From the NCBI GenBank assembly GCA_963978895.1, contig OZ022241.1:23945573-24009572 (forward strand): 64,000 bases of DNA, written 5' to 3'. Shown here piece by piece: positions 9,551 to 19,440 of this stretch. The notes under the pieces were generated by a model that searched no databases, was not told where the DNA came from, and saw nothing but the letters and a program-made list of their open reading frames with translations. A program made the position numbers and the translations under genes. The stretch's first letter is position 1; every line of letters starts with the position of its first letter. This DNA is from Erpobdella octoculata. Taxonomy: Eukaryota; Annelida; Clitellata; Hirudinida; Erpobdellidae.

Positions 9551-10951
9551 GGGGGCACCCGGCGTTGCCCGAGGTTTTTAGAGGTTTTTCTAATGTTTGT
9601 CTCTCTCGCTCCCGTTTCCTTCTCCGCTTTTCCGTTCCCGTCGCGTTCCCGGTCGCTTTTCCGCTCCCGGTCGCTTTTCCGCTCCCGATCGCTTTTCCGC
9701 TCCCAGTCGCTTTTCCGCTCCCGGTCGCTTTCTCGCTCTCGGTCGTTTTCCAGCTCCCGGTCGATTTCCCGCTCTCGGTCGTTTTCCAGCTCCCGGTCGA
9801 TTTCCCGCTCTCGGTTGCTTTTCCGTTCTCGGTCGCTCTCCCTTTCCCGCTCTATCTTTCGCTCTCAGTTGACTTCTCGTTCCCGTTTTCGCTCATTTAT
9901 GCATGTATATGTATGTGTATGTATATATGTATATAGTTCCCGCTCACCCACCCGCTCTGCTCCGCTCATTTTGTGACTTATTTCAAATTTTCTTTACTAT
10001 ATTTGATTCCCCTAGACTCTCTCTATATATAGTTCCCGCTAGCTCACCCGCTCCGCTCCGCTCATTTTGTGTCGGAATTCAAATTTTGTTTTTATATTTG
10101 ATTCCCCTTGACTCTCAAGGTTGTATGAAAATTTTATTACGATCGGATGAATGGTGTAGCACAGAGGCGTGGATTGGGGAGGGCTGAGGGGGGCAACGGC
10201 CCCCCTCAAGATTTTTCCACCAAATAAAAAAATATCATTTCTAGCTCACCCATGATTGAGTATTTAGATTAGTTGATAAAAGCAGTATTTATCATACTTT
10301 TTGAATTATATCTACCTAGTTATATCCCTGCTAATATTTTTCTTTTAGTGTCTTCGGTCCATCCGATCGAACTCGCATGAGCTTTAGCCCCGTGTATCTG
10401 TCCTAGCTTGACGAGCGATTAGCATTATTCTTATCCTACCCGGTTGTTTAAGCTTTCTTACCAAGCTTTTTCCAATTCCTTTTAAATTATTTTTATTAGC
10501 TCACACACACTTGAGTATTTAGATCAGTTGATGAAAGCAGTATTTATCATACTTGTTGACAGTTGTTGATTAATATCCAATTAGTTAAATATCTGCTATT
10601 ATTTTCCAATTTTCTAGTACCTTTAGTCTATTTGATCTTGATGATTCAGTGGACAATTTTGCAAAAATGAAAGAACGCGATACCTTTTGTTACATTCATA
10701 ATTGCGTTTTTTGTCTGCATTCAATATCAAATAAAAGTTAAGTTTTTTAACTGTTTTTAACTAATTTGATGTTTTACATAAAATAACAACATACAAATGT
10801 ATATTCGGATAGTCATTTTTGTTTGAAGATTCTCTGGGTTAAATTTGAAAAATCTTTGCCCCCCTCAACATTTTGCTGAACCCACGCCTCTGGTGTAGCA
10901 ATGCATAAATAACATACCTATATACATACAAACATTCATTTTTATATATAT
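9546..10951 (+). mobile_element. Minisatellite retroposon family A, copy 2 (with nested hAT-like element)
   Basis: A second copy begins at the TA end of copy 1 (CTAGC at 9546), with about ten 18-bp GC-rich units between 9640 and 9870. A segment of about 85 bp carrying GTTCCCGCTCACCC to TTTGATTCCCCT is duplicated at 9935-10015 and 10030-10105. The 3' end is split by a 731-bp insertion at 10162-10892 and resumes to CATACAAACATTCATTTTTA near 10945. Confidence 0.6.
10162..10892. mobile_element. hAT-like MITE with 8-bp target-site duplication
   Basis: Terminal inverted repeats CAGAGGCGTGG (10162) and CCACGCCTCTG (ending 10892) are flanked by the identical 8-bp GTGTAGCA at 10154-10161 and 10893-10900. 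Removing the insert restores the family A sequence found in copy 1. Eight-bp duplications and CAGAGGCGT-type ends are typical of hAT transposons. Subterminal CCCCCCTCAA is also inverted at both ends. There is no transposase frame, so it is non-autonomous. Confidence 0.85.
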
Positions 10952-11329
10952 AGATAATAATTACATCTAAAATTTAACCGAATCCGTTATTTACTGAATC
11001 TTGGTTATTTATTAAGCCGACTAGTTTAGGTTGCTATGGTGATGAATTTTTTTTCATTATATGAATTAAATGTTAACGAAAAATTTAGAATTTTTTTTAT
11101 ATTTTATTTATTAATAATTTTATATAGATACATATTTACAACTAAAATTCAACCAAATACGTTATTTACTGAATATTGTTTATTTATTTTTAATAGTTGC
11201 GGTAATTGGTAATTGCGTAATAAAATTCATATTTAGTTTACGTAACAACGTTTGAAGGCTTCAAGCAAGTTTTAGCTATTTTAAGCAAATCTATTTTACG
11301 TTTTGAAAAGCTAAAAGAAGTTAGGAAGG
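10952..11329. other. No gene recognised
   Basis: AT-rich sequence with two partly similar segments (around 10960-11000 and 11120-11190, both with AACCGAAT/AACCAAAT then CGTTATTTACTGAATATTG). Possibly an old duplicated repeat. No coding support. Confidence 0.4.
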
Positions 11330-11443
11330 AATGGAAAAGAGAAAATGAGCGAGAACGGGAACGGGAACGGGAGAGCAAGCGTGAGCGGGAACGGGAAAGC
11401 GACCGGGAACGGGAGGGCAAACGGGAGCGGAAAAGCGACATCG
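11330..11443 (-). repeat. Fragment of the GC-rich family A minisatellite
   Basis: Contains GAGCGGGAACGGGAAAGCGA-type units, the reverse complement of the 18-bp minisatellite of family A. No head or tail of the retroposon is attached. Confidence 0.6.
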
Positions 11444-11830
11444 ATGACTATTATTATTAATGAGAATAATGAGTAATGTAATAGTAATGATCATTCTATG
11501 TTTATGTTTTGGTTTAGTCTATTTGATAAACTTATTTTTTCAAATTTGTTACATAGAATTGGATTGATTATTTTGGTGTTTCGATATCCGTAATTGACCG
11601 GAATAGTAGCTCATCTAAGATACATCTTTAATATTTATAATCTCGATTATATTTTTGGTTGTATGTGAGTATGTGTGTGCCACCTGTAGTGTGCACGTCG
11701 TCTGCAGCTGGAACTCGAAACTTTCTCAGCGTCTTTCTTGCCAACCGGATTCGCCATCGCCTATAAATAAACCCGCTGGGTTTTCTTCACTTTCTTAATT
11801 CTTGCATACAGGTACTTTCTTGCGTTTGTT
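11444..11830. other. No gene; LTR- or promoter-like stretch
   Basis: Around 11640-11830 the sequence is less AT-rich and has a TATA-like CTATAAATAAACCC (11760-11773). This could be part of an old LTR, but I find no partner LTR, primer-binding site or coding region. Confidence 0.25.
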
Positions 11831-11983
11831 ATAAATTTTGTAAATTTTTATAAATTTTGTAAATTTTTATAAATTTTGTAAATTTTTATAAATTTTGTAA
11901 ATTTTTATAAATTTTGTAAATTTTTATAAATTTTGTAAATTTTTATAAATTTTGTAAATTTTTATAAATTTTGTAATATTAAA
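11831..11983. repeat. 19-bp AT-rich tandem repeat, about eight units
   Basis: Near-perfect tandem copies of TTTTTATAAATTTTGTAAA. Confidence 0.9.
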
Positions 11984-12360
11984 ATAATTTTTTCAATGAA
12001 TTCCTTTAATGTAGTTATTAATATATTAATATTGTCTGTTGCGTATAGTTCATCATTCTATGTTATCTCGTTTTATTCGAGACAAAATTTCCACTTCAGT
12101 CGAGATCCCGATATCGTATCGTATCGTATCAAAATCGCCTCGTTATTGATCGAGGCGTCTTGTATCGTATCGTTTAATTCGAGACAAATTTCAGAAATCG
12201 TATCGTTCCAAAAAATAACGGGACGCAGAAGCTTAGACAATACATGATTCAATTGAAAAAAAAAACTAAATTTGAACATCTTTCGTATTTCTAAATTGAG
12301 TGTATTTGAAATCAAAGTTTGTGTTGAAAAACTCGTTCTTCCTTTACTTGTTTATTCATT
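11984..12360. other. No gene recognised
   Basis: Contains ATCGTATCGTATCGTATC around 12111-12128 and CGTATCGTTTAATTCGAGAC near 12165 repeating TTTTATTCGAGAC near 12070, so it is partly repetitive. The 83-codon frame here has no recognisable product. Confidence 0.35.
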
Positions 12361-12885
12361 ACTAGCGAGTATGCAGCGTTGACCGGGATTTTTAGAGTTT
12401 TTTCTATTGTTTTCTCTCTTGCTCCCATTTCCTTCCCCGCTTGCTCTCCAGCTCCTGGTCACTTTCCCGTTAATGCTTGCTCTCCCGTTCCCGCTTATTC
12501 TCCCGTTCCTGATCGCTTTTCCTCTCTCGGTCACTTTCCCGCTCCCAGTGGTTTTCCCGCTCCCGGTCGTTTCCCGCTCCCGGTGGTTTTCCCGCTCTCG
12601 GTCGTTTCCCGCTCACGTCGTTTTCCCGCTTCCGGTCACTTTCCTTTTTCCGTCGCTCTTTCGCTCTCAGTGTCTTTTTCTTTACCGCTTGCTTTCTCGT
12701 CCGCGCTCATTCTCTAGTTCCAGTTTCCACTCGCTCTCCCGCTCATTTAATGACCGATATCAATTTTTTGCACAAAAACCTTCCTCCATTGACTCTCAAG
12801 GTTGTGTGAAAATGTCATTACAATCAGATGAATGGTGTAGCAATGCATAAGTTACATACAGACATAATCTCATTTTTATATATAT
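12361..12885 (+). mobile_element. Minisatellite retroposon family A, copy 3 (diverged)
   Basis: A degenerate head (ACTAGCGAGTATGCAGCGTT), TTTTTAGAGTTTTTTCTATTG, GC-rich units at about 12430-12640, and the 3' module GACTCTCAAGGTTGTGTGAA, ATGAATGGTGTAGCAATGCA, ending in CTCATTTTTATATATAT. It has the same order as copies 1 and 2 with more substitutions, so it is probably older. Confidence 0.6.
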
Positions 12886-13139
12886 CGATTAAAAAGTCGT
12901 AAAAACTATAAATACGACCATTTTAACAAAAAGTAGCAATTTTGCAAATTATTAGGCAAGTTGAATTGCTGAATTTGAAATATAAAACATGTTTAAGCAC
13001 AATTTCATAGAGCAGGCTAAAGTACGAATACAAAAGAAGATCCTGTGGTTATTCGTTTACTCTTCTTGTCAGCACTTTAACCTGTAAAAAATATTTAAAC
13101 CATTGATTTTAACTTAAACATTATAGAGCTGTCTACGAG
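12886..13139. other. No gene recognised
   Basis: AT-rich sequence; nothing identifiable. Confidence 0.4.
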
Positions 13140-13418
13140 TTAGATTTTTCCATAAATTGGAGCGAGTTGGGTCGAACATTTTCAATTTGGGATGGGTTGG
13201 CAGCCCCGCATACTACTTGCTAGCTCCACAAACGCACAAAAGACTTTAACCCCCAACCGAAGCTGGCACTCATTTATCGACCACTAAAGGATGAAACGCT
13301 GAGTTGACGTGAGCATATTCGAGTTAGTTTCTTGCTCAAGGAAATTACGTGCCAGGACCAGGAATCGAACCCGAGTTCTCGGACTCTAAAAGCCGGTGTC
13401 TAAACCTTTAGACCAGCG
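13140..13418 (-). mobile_element. tRNA-derived SINE
   Basis: On the minus strand the head has a Pol III A box (TGGTCTAAAGGTTTAGACAC) and B box (GGTTCGATTCC) with tRNA-like spacing. It is followed by a body with TTTCCTTGAGCAAGAAACTA and GATAAATGAGTGCCAGCTTC. The motif TTTCCTTGAGCAAGAAA also follows the tRNA head of the plus-strand SINE at 29567, so both belong to one family with a conserved central region. Confidence 0.7.
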
Positions 13419-14169
13419 GTTTTCAAACTACGGGGCTTGCCTGACGATTTCACAGGGGTCGCCCAAGACTTTCAGAAATTTGAGTTTTTTTAAACAAGCT
13501 TTTTAAACTTGAAACTTGTGTCTATTGCTTAATTAACCATGTACAATGGCACATATTCTTTTTCCCACAAGACACCTTTGTGAAAAAAGTTTTTCAAGCT
13601 TACTAGTTATCAATTCTAAATTCATGAGTAGGCTTAATGCTAAAAATTATTTGTGTTGTGCTCTTGCAAAGACTGCTAAAAATTTCTAAGACTCTGCCTC
13701 CAAAAATAACTAACCACCGGGTGGAGGGTAGTTGGAGGCTGTGATATTTCAGTTACAACTTTTCAGTTACAGTTAAAATTACAACATTTTACAGTTTTAG
13801 TTAAAGTTAGTTTTTCAAAAAGATTTTTCAGTTAGTATTACAGTTTTTTTATTCATTTTCAAAATGGTAAAACTTCAAGTTCATTTTCAAAAAACATGAG
13901 TCTCTAGGTTTTTTGAAAGCCTGATTTTTTTTCTCTAGCAGTCATAGCACTGCAAACTGAGAAAACGGGCTTCACATTAACTTCTAAAGCAGGTGCAGAA
14001 ATTATGTCTTTTGCGAAGATATGCAGTCTCCGAAACTCTCCAGAAACTTATTCCTGTTTGATTATTTGCTAATCTTTTTTAAGCACAAAGATAAGCATTA
14101 ATTTTTTTATCAACTGAATTTTCATGCCTAGACAGCTTGCTCAAAGAACTAGGAGCTTGAAATTCTTGG
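13414..14169. other. Possible hAT-type end; otherwise no gene
   Basis: Begins CAGCGGTTTTCAAACTACGG, which resembles the terminal repeat of many hAT transposons (CAGNGGTTCTCAAAC). I cannot find the opposite inverted end or an 8-bp duplication. A stretch of repeated TTCAGTTA/TACAGTT words lies at 13745-13850. No coding support. Confidence 0.3.
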
Positions 14170-14181
14170 CACACTTCAGTC

Positions 14182-14376
14182 TAGCATCTGCAATTTTGGA
14201 GTACACCTCGGCGCCCAAGTAGCCATGGAAACCCAAATACAACGCATCTGCCAGGCATCACTTCGACAACTGAGATCCGTCTGTCGTTCTGTTTCTACGA
14301 AAACATGTTCAGCCCTTCTACATCCATTTACCACTAAAAAGCTTGCTTACTGTATCAGTCTGTTGGCTGGAATCGG
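14182..14376 (+). pseudogene. LINE (CR1/L2-like) RT C-terminal fragment
   Basis: Translates to NFGVHLGAQVAMETQIQRIC, LRQLRSVCRSVSTKT and LAYCISLLAGI. This is the segment after the RT domain in CR1/L2-type LINEs (compare RDLGVIISSDLSF, LRQIRILRRSLTP and LDFCNAILANS in the LINE at 37591-40373). It is short, diverged and not joined to other LINE domains. Confidence 0.55.
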
Positions 14377-15072
14377 AGTTGTTTTAACCGACCAGTTGCC
14401 TTTTAAAATAGCTGATGACCGGAAGGTAGTCGGAGGTACATTTTCCAAAAATTTTCTAAAACTTTTTTATTTATTTTATACCCAAAAAATTTCTTTTTCA
14501 AAAATCCTTAGGAGGGCAATTTTTCACCTGCCCCCAAATGACGTCCCTGAAAGACCCCCCATAATTTCTGACCTGGTAAGAATGAATTAACACAGCCTTT
14601 TCACTGTCAATTTAGCAATTCTATTTTGGAGCTGAAGCATTCAAATTAAAATGATTGTCACGATTATCGCCTCTGTAATAGGCGAAACTGTTGGTGAACT
14701 TTCAATCAAAACAACTGGGATGTTTAAAAACGAAGTCAAACACTTTCTCGTTGACCACTAGTTATTTTAATTATCGAAAATGTCCAAAACACCAAATAAT
14801 ATCAATTATAACACGACAGAGTTTAACAGGGGTTCGAGTTCTAACTAAACAAGCGCAATTCTCCTAATTCAAATTTCAAAGCCTTCTTTAAAAAGAAACT
14901 TGCAGGTTACACACAAAAATTCAAATCAGATAGCCAATCTGATTTGAATTTTTGCGTAACTAACTAACTCTAACTAACATCATACATCGTAACTTCTAAT
15001 GAAATAAAAAGTAAATGAGTAATATAATTAGAAATTAGTTTATTATATGATTTTTGTTATGATTTTACAGAA
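14377..15072. repeat. No gene; contains a perfect hairpin at 14906-14960
   Basis: The only clear structure is an inverted repeat: AAAAATTCAAATCAGAT (about 14915-14931), a 5-base loop AGCCA, then ATCTGATTTGAATTTTT, with GTTAC/GTAAC extending the arms. It lies about 110 bp before the THAP/P-element pseudogene and might be a subterminal repeat of that element, which I cannot confirm. Confidence 0.5.
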
Positions 15073-16516
15073 AATGGTTTTCAAATGTTCAGCATACGGC
15101 TGCAAGACAGGCTATGTCAGTAATAAAGACGAATCCAATGAACATATTAGTATGCATCAATATCCGAGAAAATAAAGAGTTATGTGATAAATGGATTAAA
15201 GCAAATCCGCGTGAAAATTTTGTGCCAACAAAATAAAAAATATTCAAAGATATGTTCACTTCATTTCACCGAGGAGGATTTTATCTATAGTTCAACTGAC
15301 ACAAACACAAGACGGGTCTGCAAGTGCAAGAACATAGGAATTGAAAAAATTGTGAAGCGTTTAAAGCCTGACATATTGAGGAACTGTTTGAAATGGAGAA
15401 ACAGATGGATTTGAGAAATTTGGCTGAAACAGCCATAAAACCCAACAACATTGACCGTCTTTCTGTAAAGCTGCGGTTTATTCGGAATCTACACGAGATG
15501 CCTTGTTATATTATTCAAGCAAAGAGTATTTTTGTTGGAAAAATACTGCAGATCTTATTACCATAATATTGGATGCATGGAGCATAATTAATGTGAAAAA
15601 TCCTTCAAAAGGTTATAATAAAAGAAATTCTCATATCGACCCAGTAAAAAGTACTGAAGACTGGAAACTTATAAAATTGACTAATTTCTTGAATTTGTTA
15701 GAGAATTGGGAGAGTTTGGGGAAAATGGGACTAACTCGAAAAACATTTGGTGCTGTAAAGCAGTCAACAACTGCAATTATACAGTGCTGCAAATATTTAA
15801 TTGAAAAACTGGGTTTCAGTTATGTTCTGCTGGGTAATAATCAGTCTGACTCGATTTAATCAAAGCATGTTATAACTTATTTTTTCATGAAACAAACTTA
15901 AATTACAAATATAAATTTTTTATTTGGGTTTGGCTGGATTAGACAGTTGTCAGGAGGGAATTATTATATATCCTGCCGGCAAGTATTGGAAAGTGACAGA
16001 AAGATTAGAGCCCTTTCACTCCTTAAATTTTCCGGGTTCACAATTGATTAAATTGAAAATTTTATCATTCCACCTCAGGATGCAAATGATATCTTAAACT
16101 TGCTGGCAGATGAAATTGCTGATAAATTAGAATTCAGTGGTACAATGGAACATGATTATACAACTCTGGCATATGTCTGCGGTGCATTTGTGAAATCAGT
16201 TTGCAACACAACCAGGTGCAAGTCATGTGAACATTATCTCATAGAAGATTTAAAAAATGAGAAAAAATTGACAGAAGGTTTAATGAACTATGTGGATCAA
16301 GTGGACCGAGGAGGCCTCACCAGACATACTGAATATGCTTGGAATGTTACAGTTTACTTTTTTAAAGTTTTCCATGCCTTAAAAAAGTCCAAAGAACTGT
16401 TTGAAAAATTTCTGAGATCCTCTGATCACATGGTTCTGTTTCAGAAAATATCAGAAAGATGTTTTAATGACGATGTTCATTCATTTTTTTTCTTTTTCAA
16501 AATATTGGAATTTTAA
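15073..16516 (+). pseudogene. P-element/THAP9-like transposase pseudogene
   Basis: From ATG 15073 the frame MVFKCSAYGCKTGY begins a THAP zinc finger (first Cys pair). Its DKWIKANPRENF segment (about 15187-15225) is in another frame, and YSKICSLHFTEEDFIY (about 15241-15290) supplies the second Cys-x2-His in a third. A transposase segment follows at 15503-15859, ending in LIEKLGFSYVLLGNNQSD, where intact relatives read on through an RLNQD-like stretch. Then come FGWIRQLSGGNYYISCRQVL (about 15930-15990) and a C-terminal part at 16100-16516 with LAYVCGAFVKS and VDQVDRGGLTRHTEYAW. The order matches P-element/THAP9-type transposases, which bind DNA through the THAP domain and cut and paste DNA. Several frameshifts and stops make it non-functional. 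Confidence 0.75.
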
Positions 16517-17027
16517 TCATGAACGACCCTATTTTATTTCTAAATCTCTTTTTAATTGTTTAAGCACAAATTATATAAATACATTAGAAAATATAAAGAA
16601 TACAAGTGAAGGGAAAATTAAAAAATTGAAAAGTTAATTTGTTGTGTTTTTTTATTAAAAATTGCTTGTCAAACAACTCTTGGAACGTAAATGAATAAAA
16701 CAAATTAATGGGAAAAACTCTTGTTATAACGCTGATGCAGCATGGCCCACGCGTGTACACTTGGTTTTGAGTTGGCTGTCATGGTCTTATATTGAGAAGT
16801 CCATGACAATGGATAGGCAATATAGGCATGCACACTGTGTATCACACGGGCGTGACAATGATAAATCTCACTTGCTTGTAAATTGTAAGAAAAATCTTGT
16901 TGGAAGAAATATGTTTTATTTTTGTAATGATAAGTTAAATTATAGTTGTAATATAAAATTTAGAATTATGAATACTCAAAAATAATAGGCTAAAACTCTA
17001 AAAAACAAGTTATCTTTTAAAACTAAA
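16517..17027. other. No gene recognised
   Basis: AT-rich sequence between the transposase pseudogene and a Ty3/gypsy gag. The 5' LTR expected before that gag is not recognisable here by comparison with the 3' region at 19213. Confidence 0.4.
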
Positions 17028-18338
17028 ATGGCGCAGTCGACAGATTACTCGATTTTTAAAAGTGATTATGTATTTCGCTTTGATGCCGCTAATCTAGCGA
17101 ACGAATGGCGACGGTTTATTAAAATGTTTCAGATTCACCTGATTGCAACCGACTCTCTCAAAAAGACCGGCAACACTTTAGTAGCAATGCTTTTGAGTCT
17201 CCTCGGCCCTGATTCTCTTTCGATCTTCAACGCGTTCGACCTAGATGAATCGGACAGAAATTCCTATGGAGCAGTGGTCAAGAGGTTTGAAAAATTGTGT
17301 ACTCCAAAAACTAATGTCATTTTTGAGCGCGTGACATTTTGGCAGTTAACGCAGTCTTCAGACGAGTCAATAGAAGTATTTCTAATGAAGCTCCGAAACC
17401 AAGCCCGGTCATGTGAGTTTGGAGACCAGCTCGAACCGATGATCAGAGACAGAATTGTACTCGGATGTGGCGATAGGACTCTGCTAAAAAGATTTCTCCG
17501 AGAAGACGAGCTTACTTTAGAACAAGCGATAAAAATCTGCCGATCAGCGGAATCTGTAGAAAACCAGGTAAAAGTCATCAATGGCGAAAACGAACCAGCG
17601 GTCTTTGCAGTCAGGAAAGAAAGTACAACACCCCTGCAACCAGGTAAGGCAACATATCAATGAGGAAACTGCGGTGGAACTCACCCTCCCAAGAAATGCC
17701 CGGGGTTTGGCAAACAGTGCCTCTCCTGTGGAAAGCATAACCACTATGCTAAATTCTGTCAAAGAGCTCGAATTCATCAACGCGGATCGGAACGTCAAAA
17801 AGCACATGGATCCCCTGCAGTCCACGAGTTACAGGACACCTTCTACATCAACACATGTCAAACGTTACAGACGACAAAGGCTTGGTGGAAAGAGCTTGTT
17901 GTTGGAGGAATAAAGGTACGATGCAAGCTAGACACTGGAGCGGAGGTAAACATATTGCCCAAAACCGTTTGGAATAAAATGAGAAATCGACCACCCCTTT
18001 GTCAAACCAAGGCAGTACTCACATCGTTCAGCAATACCAGTGTACACCCGGTGGGAGTGGTAGCTCTATCAGTTGTCCACAATCAAAGAAGTGTGCCAAC
18101 ACAATTCTATGTAGTCAGCCATCTTGCTTCTCCTCTTCTAGGTCTTCCAAGCTGCCAGGAGTTGAACTTTATTAGAAAGGTTGACCAAGTGATGACACAT
18201 TCATCAAAGAACATCATCAATGAGTTTAAAGAAAGAAAATCCTCTGCCTGGCATTCAACACCAGTTACTTGGAAAACTACTTCGGCCACGACAGGACCGC
18301 AATACATCAGAGGAATGCAGCCGTTTGAAAAAAATTGA
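17028..18338 (+). pseudogene. Ty3/gypsy gag-protease ORF with one in-frame TGA
   Basis: A single frame of 436 codons is broken only by TGA at 17661-17663. Gag residues 1-211 (MAQSTDYSIF...) contain the usual retrotransposon gag helix region (FERVTFWQLTQSSDESIEVF). After the TGA come two Cys/His knuckles, NCGGTHPPKKCP and CLSCGKHNHYAKFC. The retropepsin-like protease has active site KLDTGAEVNILP and LGLPSCQELNFI. The TGA sits where related gags have a Cys or aromatic residue just before the first knuckle, so a nonsense change is likely. The ATG overlaps TGGCGCAGTCG, the primer-binding-like string also found at 20805. Confidence 0.75.
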
Positions 18339-18745
18339 AAAACAGATCTTCCCAACAGCAACAGTCATATTCCCGACAGAAGAAAGACCAGCAACTCCAG
18401 CCATTGCAGCAGAGCAACCAAAAGTCGCAGCAAACAAAGTATGGCCGACAGTTGCATAGAGACAACCGTCAGCCGCAACGTGACAACCGCCAGCAGCAAC
18501 ATGAACCAAGTCAGAAGCAGTACCAGCTCCGTCAACAGTATCAGCCGCGTCAACAGCAGCAGTACCAACCACGTCAGCAGCAATATGAACAGAGCCAACA
18601 GCCTCGTAAACAGCAACAGGCATGGGGTCCTCGACCACAGAGGACACCTAAAGTAGGAGAAATATGTTACTCTGGTGAAGGATCAAGAAGTTATTCTGGA
18701 CAAGGATCCAGAAGTCAGCAACAACATAAAGTTCCCCCCACATGA
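18335..18745 (+). CDS. Glutamine/arginine-rich ORF inside gypsy element 1
   Basis: About 136 codons, no ATG at the start, built from QQQ, RQQQY and DNRQ units through CAG/CAA-rich sequence. No catalytic motif. It occupies the place where RT to integrase should be. It could be an expansion that arose with the deletion or sequence brought in by rearrangement; I do not recognise a host gene. Confidence 0.35.
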   Translation: MKNRSSQQQQSYSRQKKDQQLQPLQQSNQKSQQTKYGRQLHRDNRQPQRDNRQQQHEPSQKQYQLRQQYQPRQQQQYQPRQQQYEQSQQPRKQQQAWGPRPQRTPKVGEICYSGEGSRSYSGQGSRSQQQHKVPPT

Positions 18746-19190
18746 GTCTCAACTGCTCTCCCGAGTCATCCATGGCAAAGATCAACTCCAAAGGTTGCAA
18801 AGAAAACAGAAATCATATTATGACAGATCGACTGACAAGTTACCTGAACTGCAACCTGGTGAAACCGTCAGATTCCGTCATCAGGGCCAGTGGATTCCAG
18901 GTCAGGTCAAGTTTAAACATGGCATTCCTCGTTCATATGAGGTGCAGACGGATGCAAGTGAAGAATTGAGAAGAAATCGTCGACATCTCATTTCAACTAA
19001 AGAACCTGGTCCAACTCAGGTTACCCCAGCATCTGATGACTGTGCAGAAACTCCGGATGAGGCAACACAACTGAATTTAGATCAGCACCAGACGGAAGCA
19101 GATGTAGAACCAGGTGAAGACATGTCTCGAAGTTATGTTACCAGATCAGGAAGGCTGTCAAGACCTCCAGTCAGATTTTTTGAACTTTAA
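18735..19190 (+). pseudogene. Ty3/gypsy integrase C-terminal region
   Basis: Reads QRKQKSYYDRSTDKLPELQP then GETVRFRHQGQWIPGQVKFK, SYEVQTDASEELRRNRRHL and RSGRLSRPPVRFFEL before TAA. This is the typical C-terminal integrase segment of K02A2.6-like gypsy elements. The zinc-binding and catalytic parts upstream are lost. Confidence 0.7.
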
Positions 19191-19440
19191 AAAAAATCTT
19201 AGGGAGAAGGTGTGACATATCTATGTTGAACATTCAATGTTCTTGATATATCTATGTTGAACATTCTATGTTCTTGGATGATAGTTGGACTTCCGCCTCG
19301 TTCCTTTTCAGTTGTTAATCTCGTGGTTGCTTTGTTAACTCGTTTGAATAAACTTGTGTGTATCTCATCCGAACGTTTATTCTTTATATACATATATAAT
19401 CGAATACGACATCGCTCATATCAAATACCGTAAGCCGTAA
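19191..19440 (+). repeat. Probable 3' LTR start of gypsy element 1
   Basis: After the polypurine tract the sequence begins TGTGACATATCTATGTTGAA, with an internal near-repeat ATATCTATGTTGAACATTC. It includes AATAAAC-type polyadenylation signals near 19345 and 19450. Its far end is uncertain and no second LTR was found. Confidence 0.4.

Larger units (their letters stand above)
17028..19440 (+). mobile_element. Internally deleted Ty3/gypsy element 1
   Basis: Gag and protease (17028-18338), a glutamine-rich stretch (18335-18745), an integrase C-terminal region (about 18730-19190), a polypurine tract (AAAAAAAATCTTAGGGAGAAGG, 19190-19211) and the start of a 3' LTR at TGTGACATATC (19213). Reverse transcriptase, RNase H and the integrase core are absent, so it is a deletion derivative. 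Confidence 0.75.

Noticed and set aside
9046..9976. Arg-Ser-rich and Pro-Phe-rich ORFs resembling SR proteins
   Set aside because: All three frames of the 18-bp minisatellite are open; the composition follows from the repeat, and copies elsewhere change frame.
11996..12247. 83-codon ORF with hydrophobic start
   Set aside because: No family resemblance, part of repetitive ATCGTATC text, and a competing frame on the other strand; no support as a gene.
13414..14169. Complete hAT transposon
   Set aside because: Only one hAT-like end is visible; no opposite end, target duplication or transposase could be found.
18255..18647. 130-codon minus-strand ORF rich in Ala and Val
   Set aside because: Mirror image of the CAG-rich stretch in gypsy element 1.
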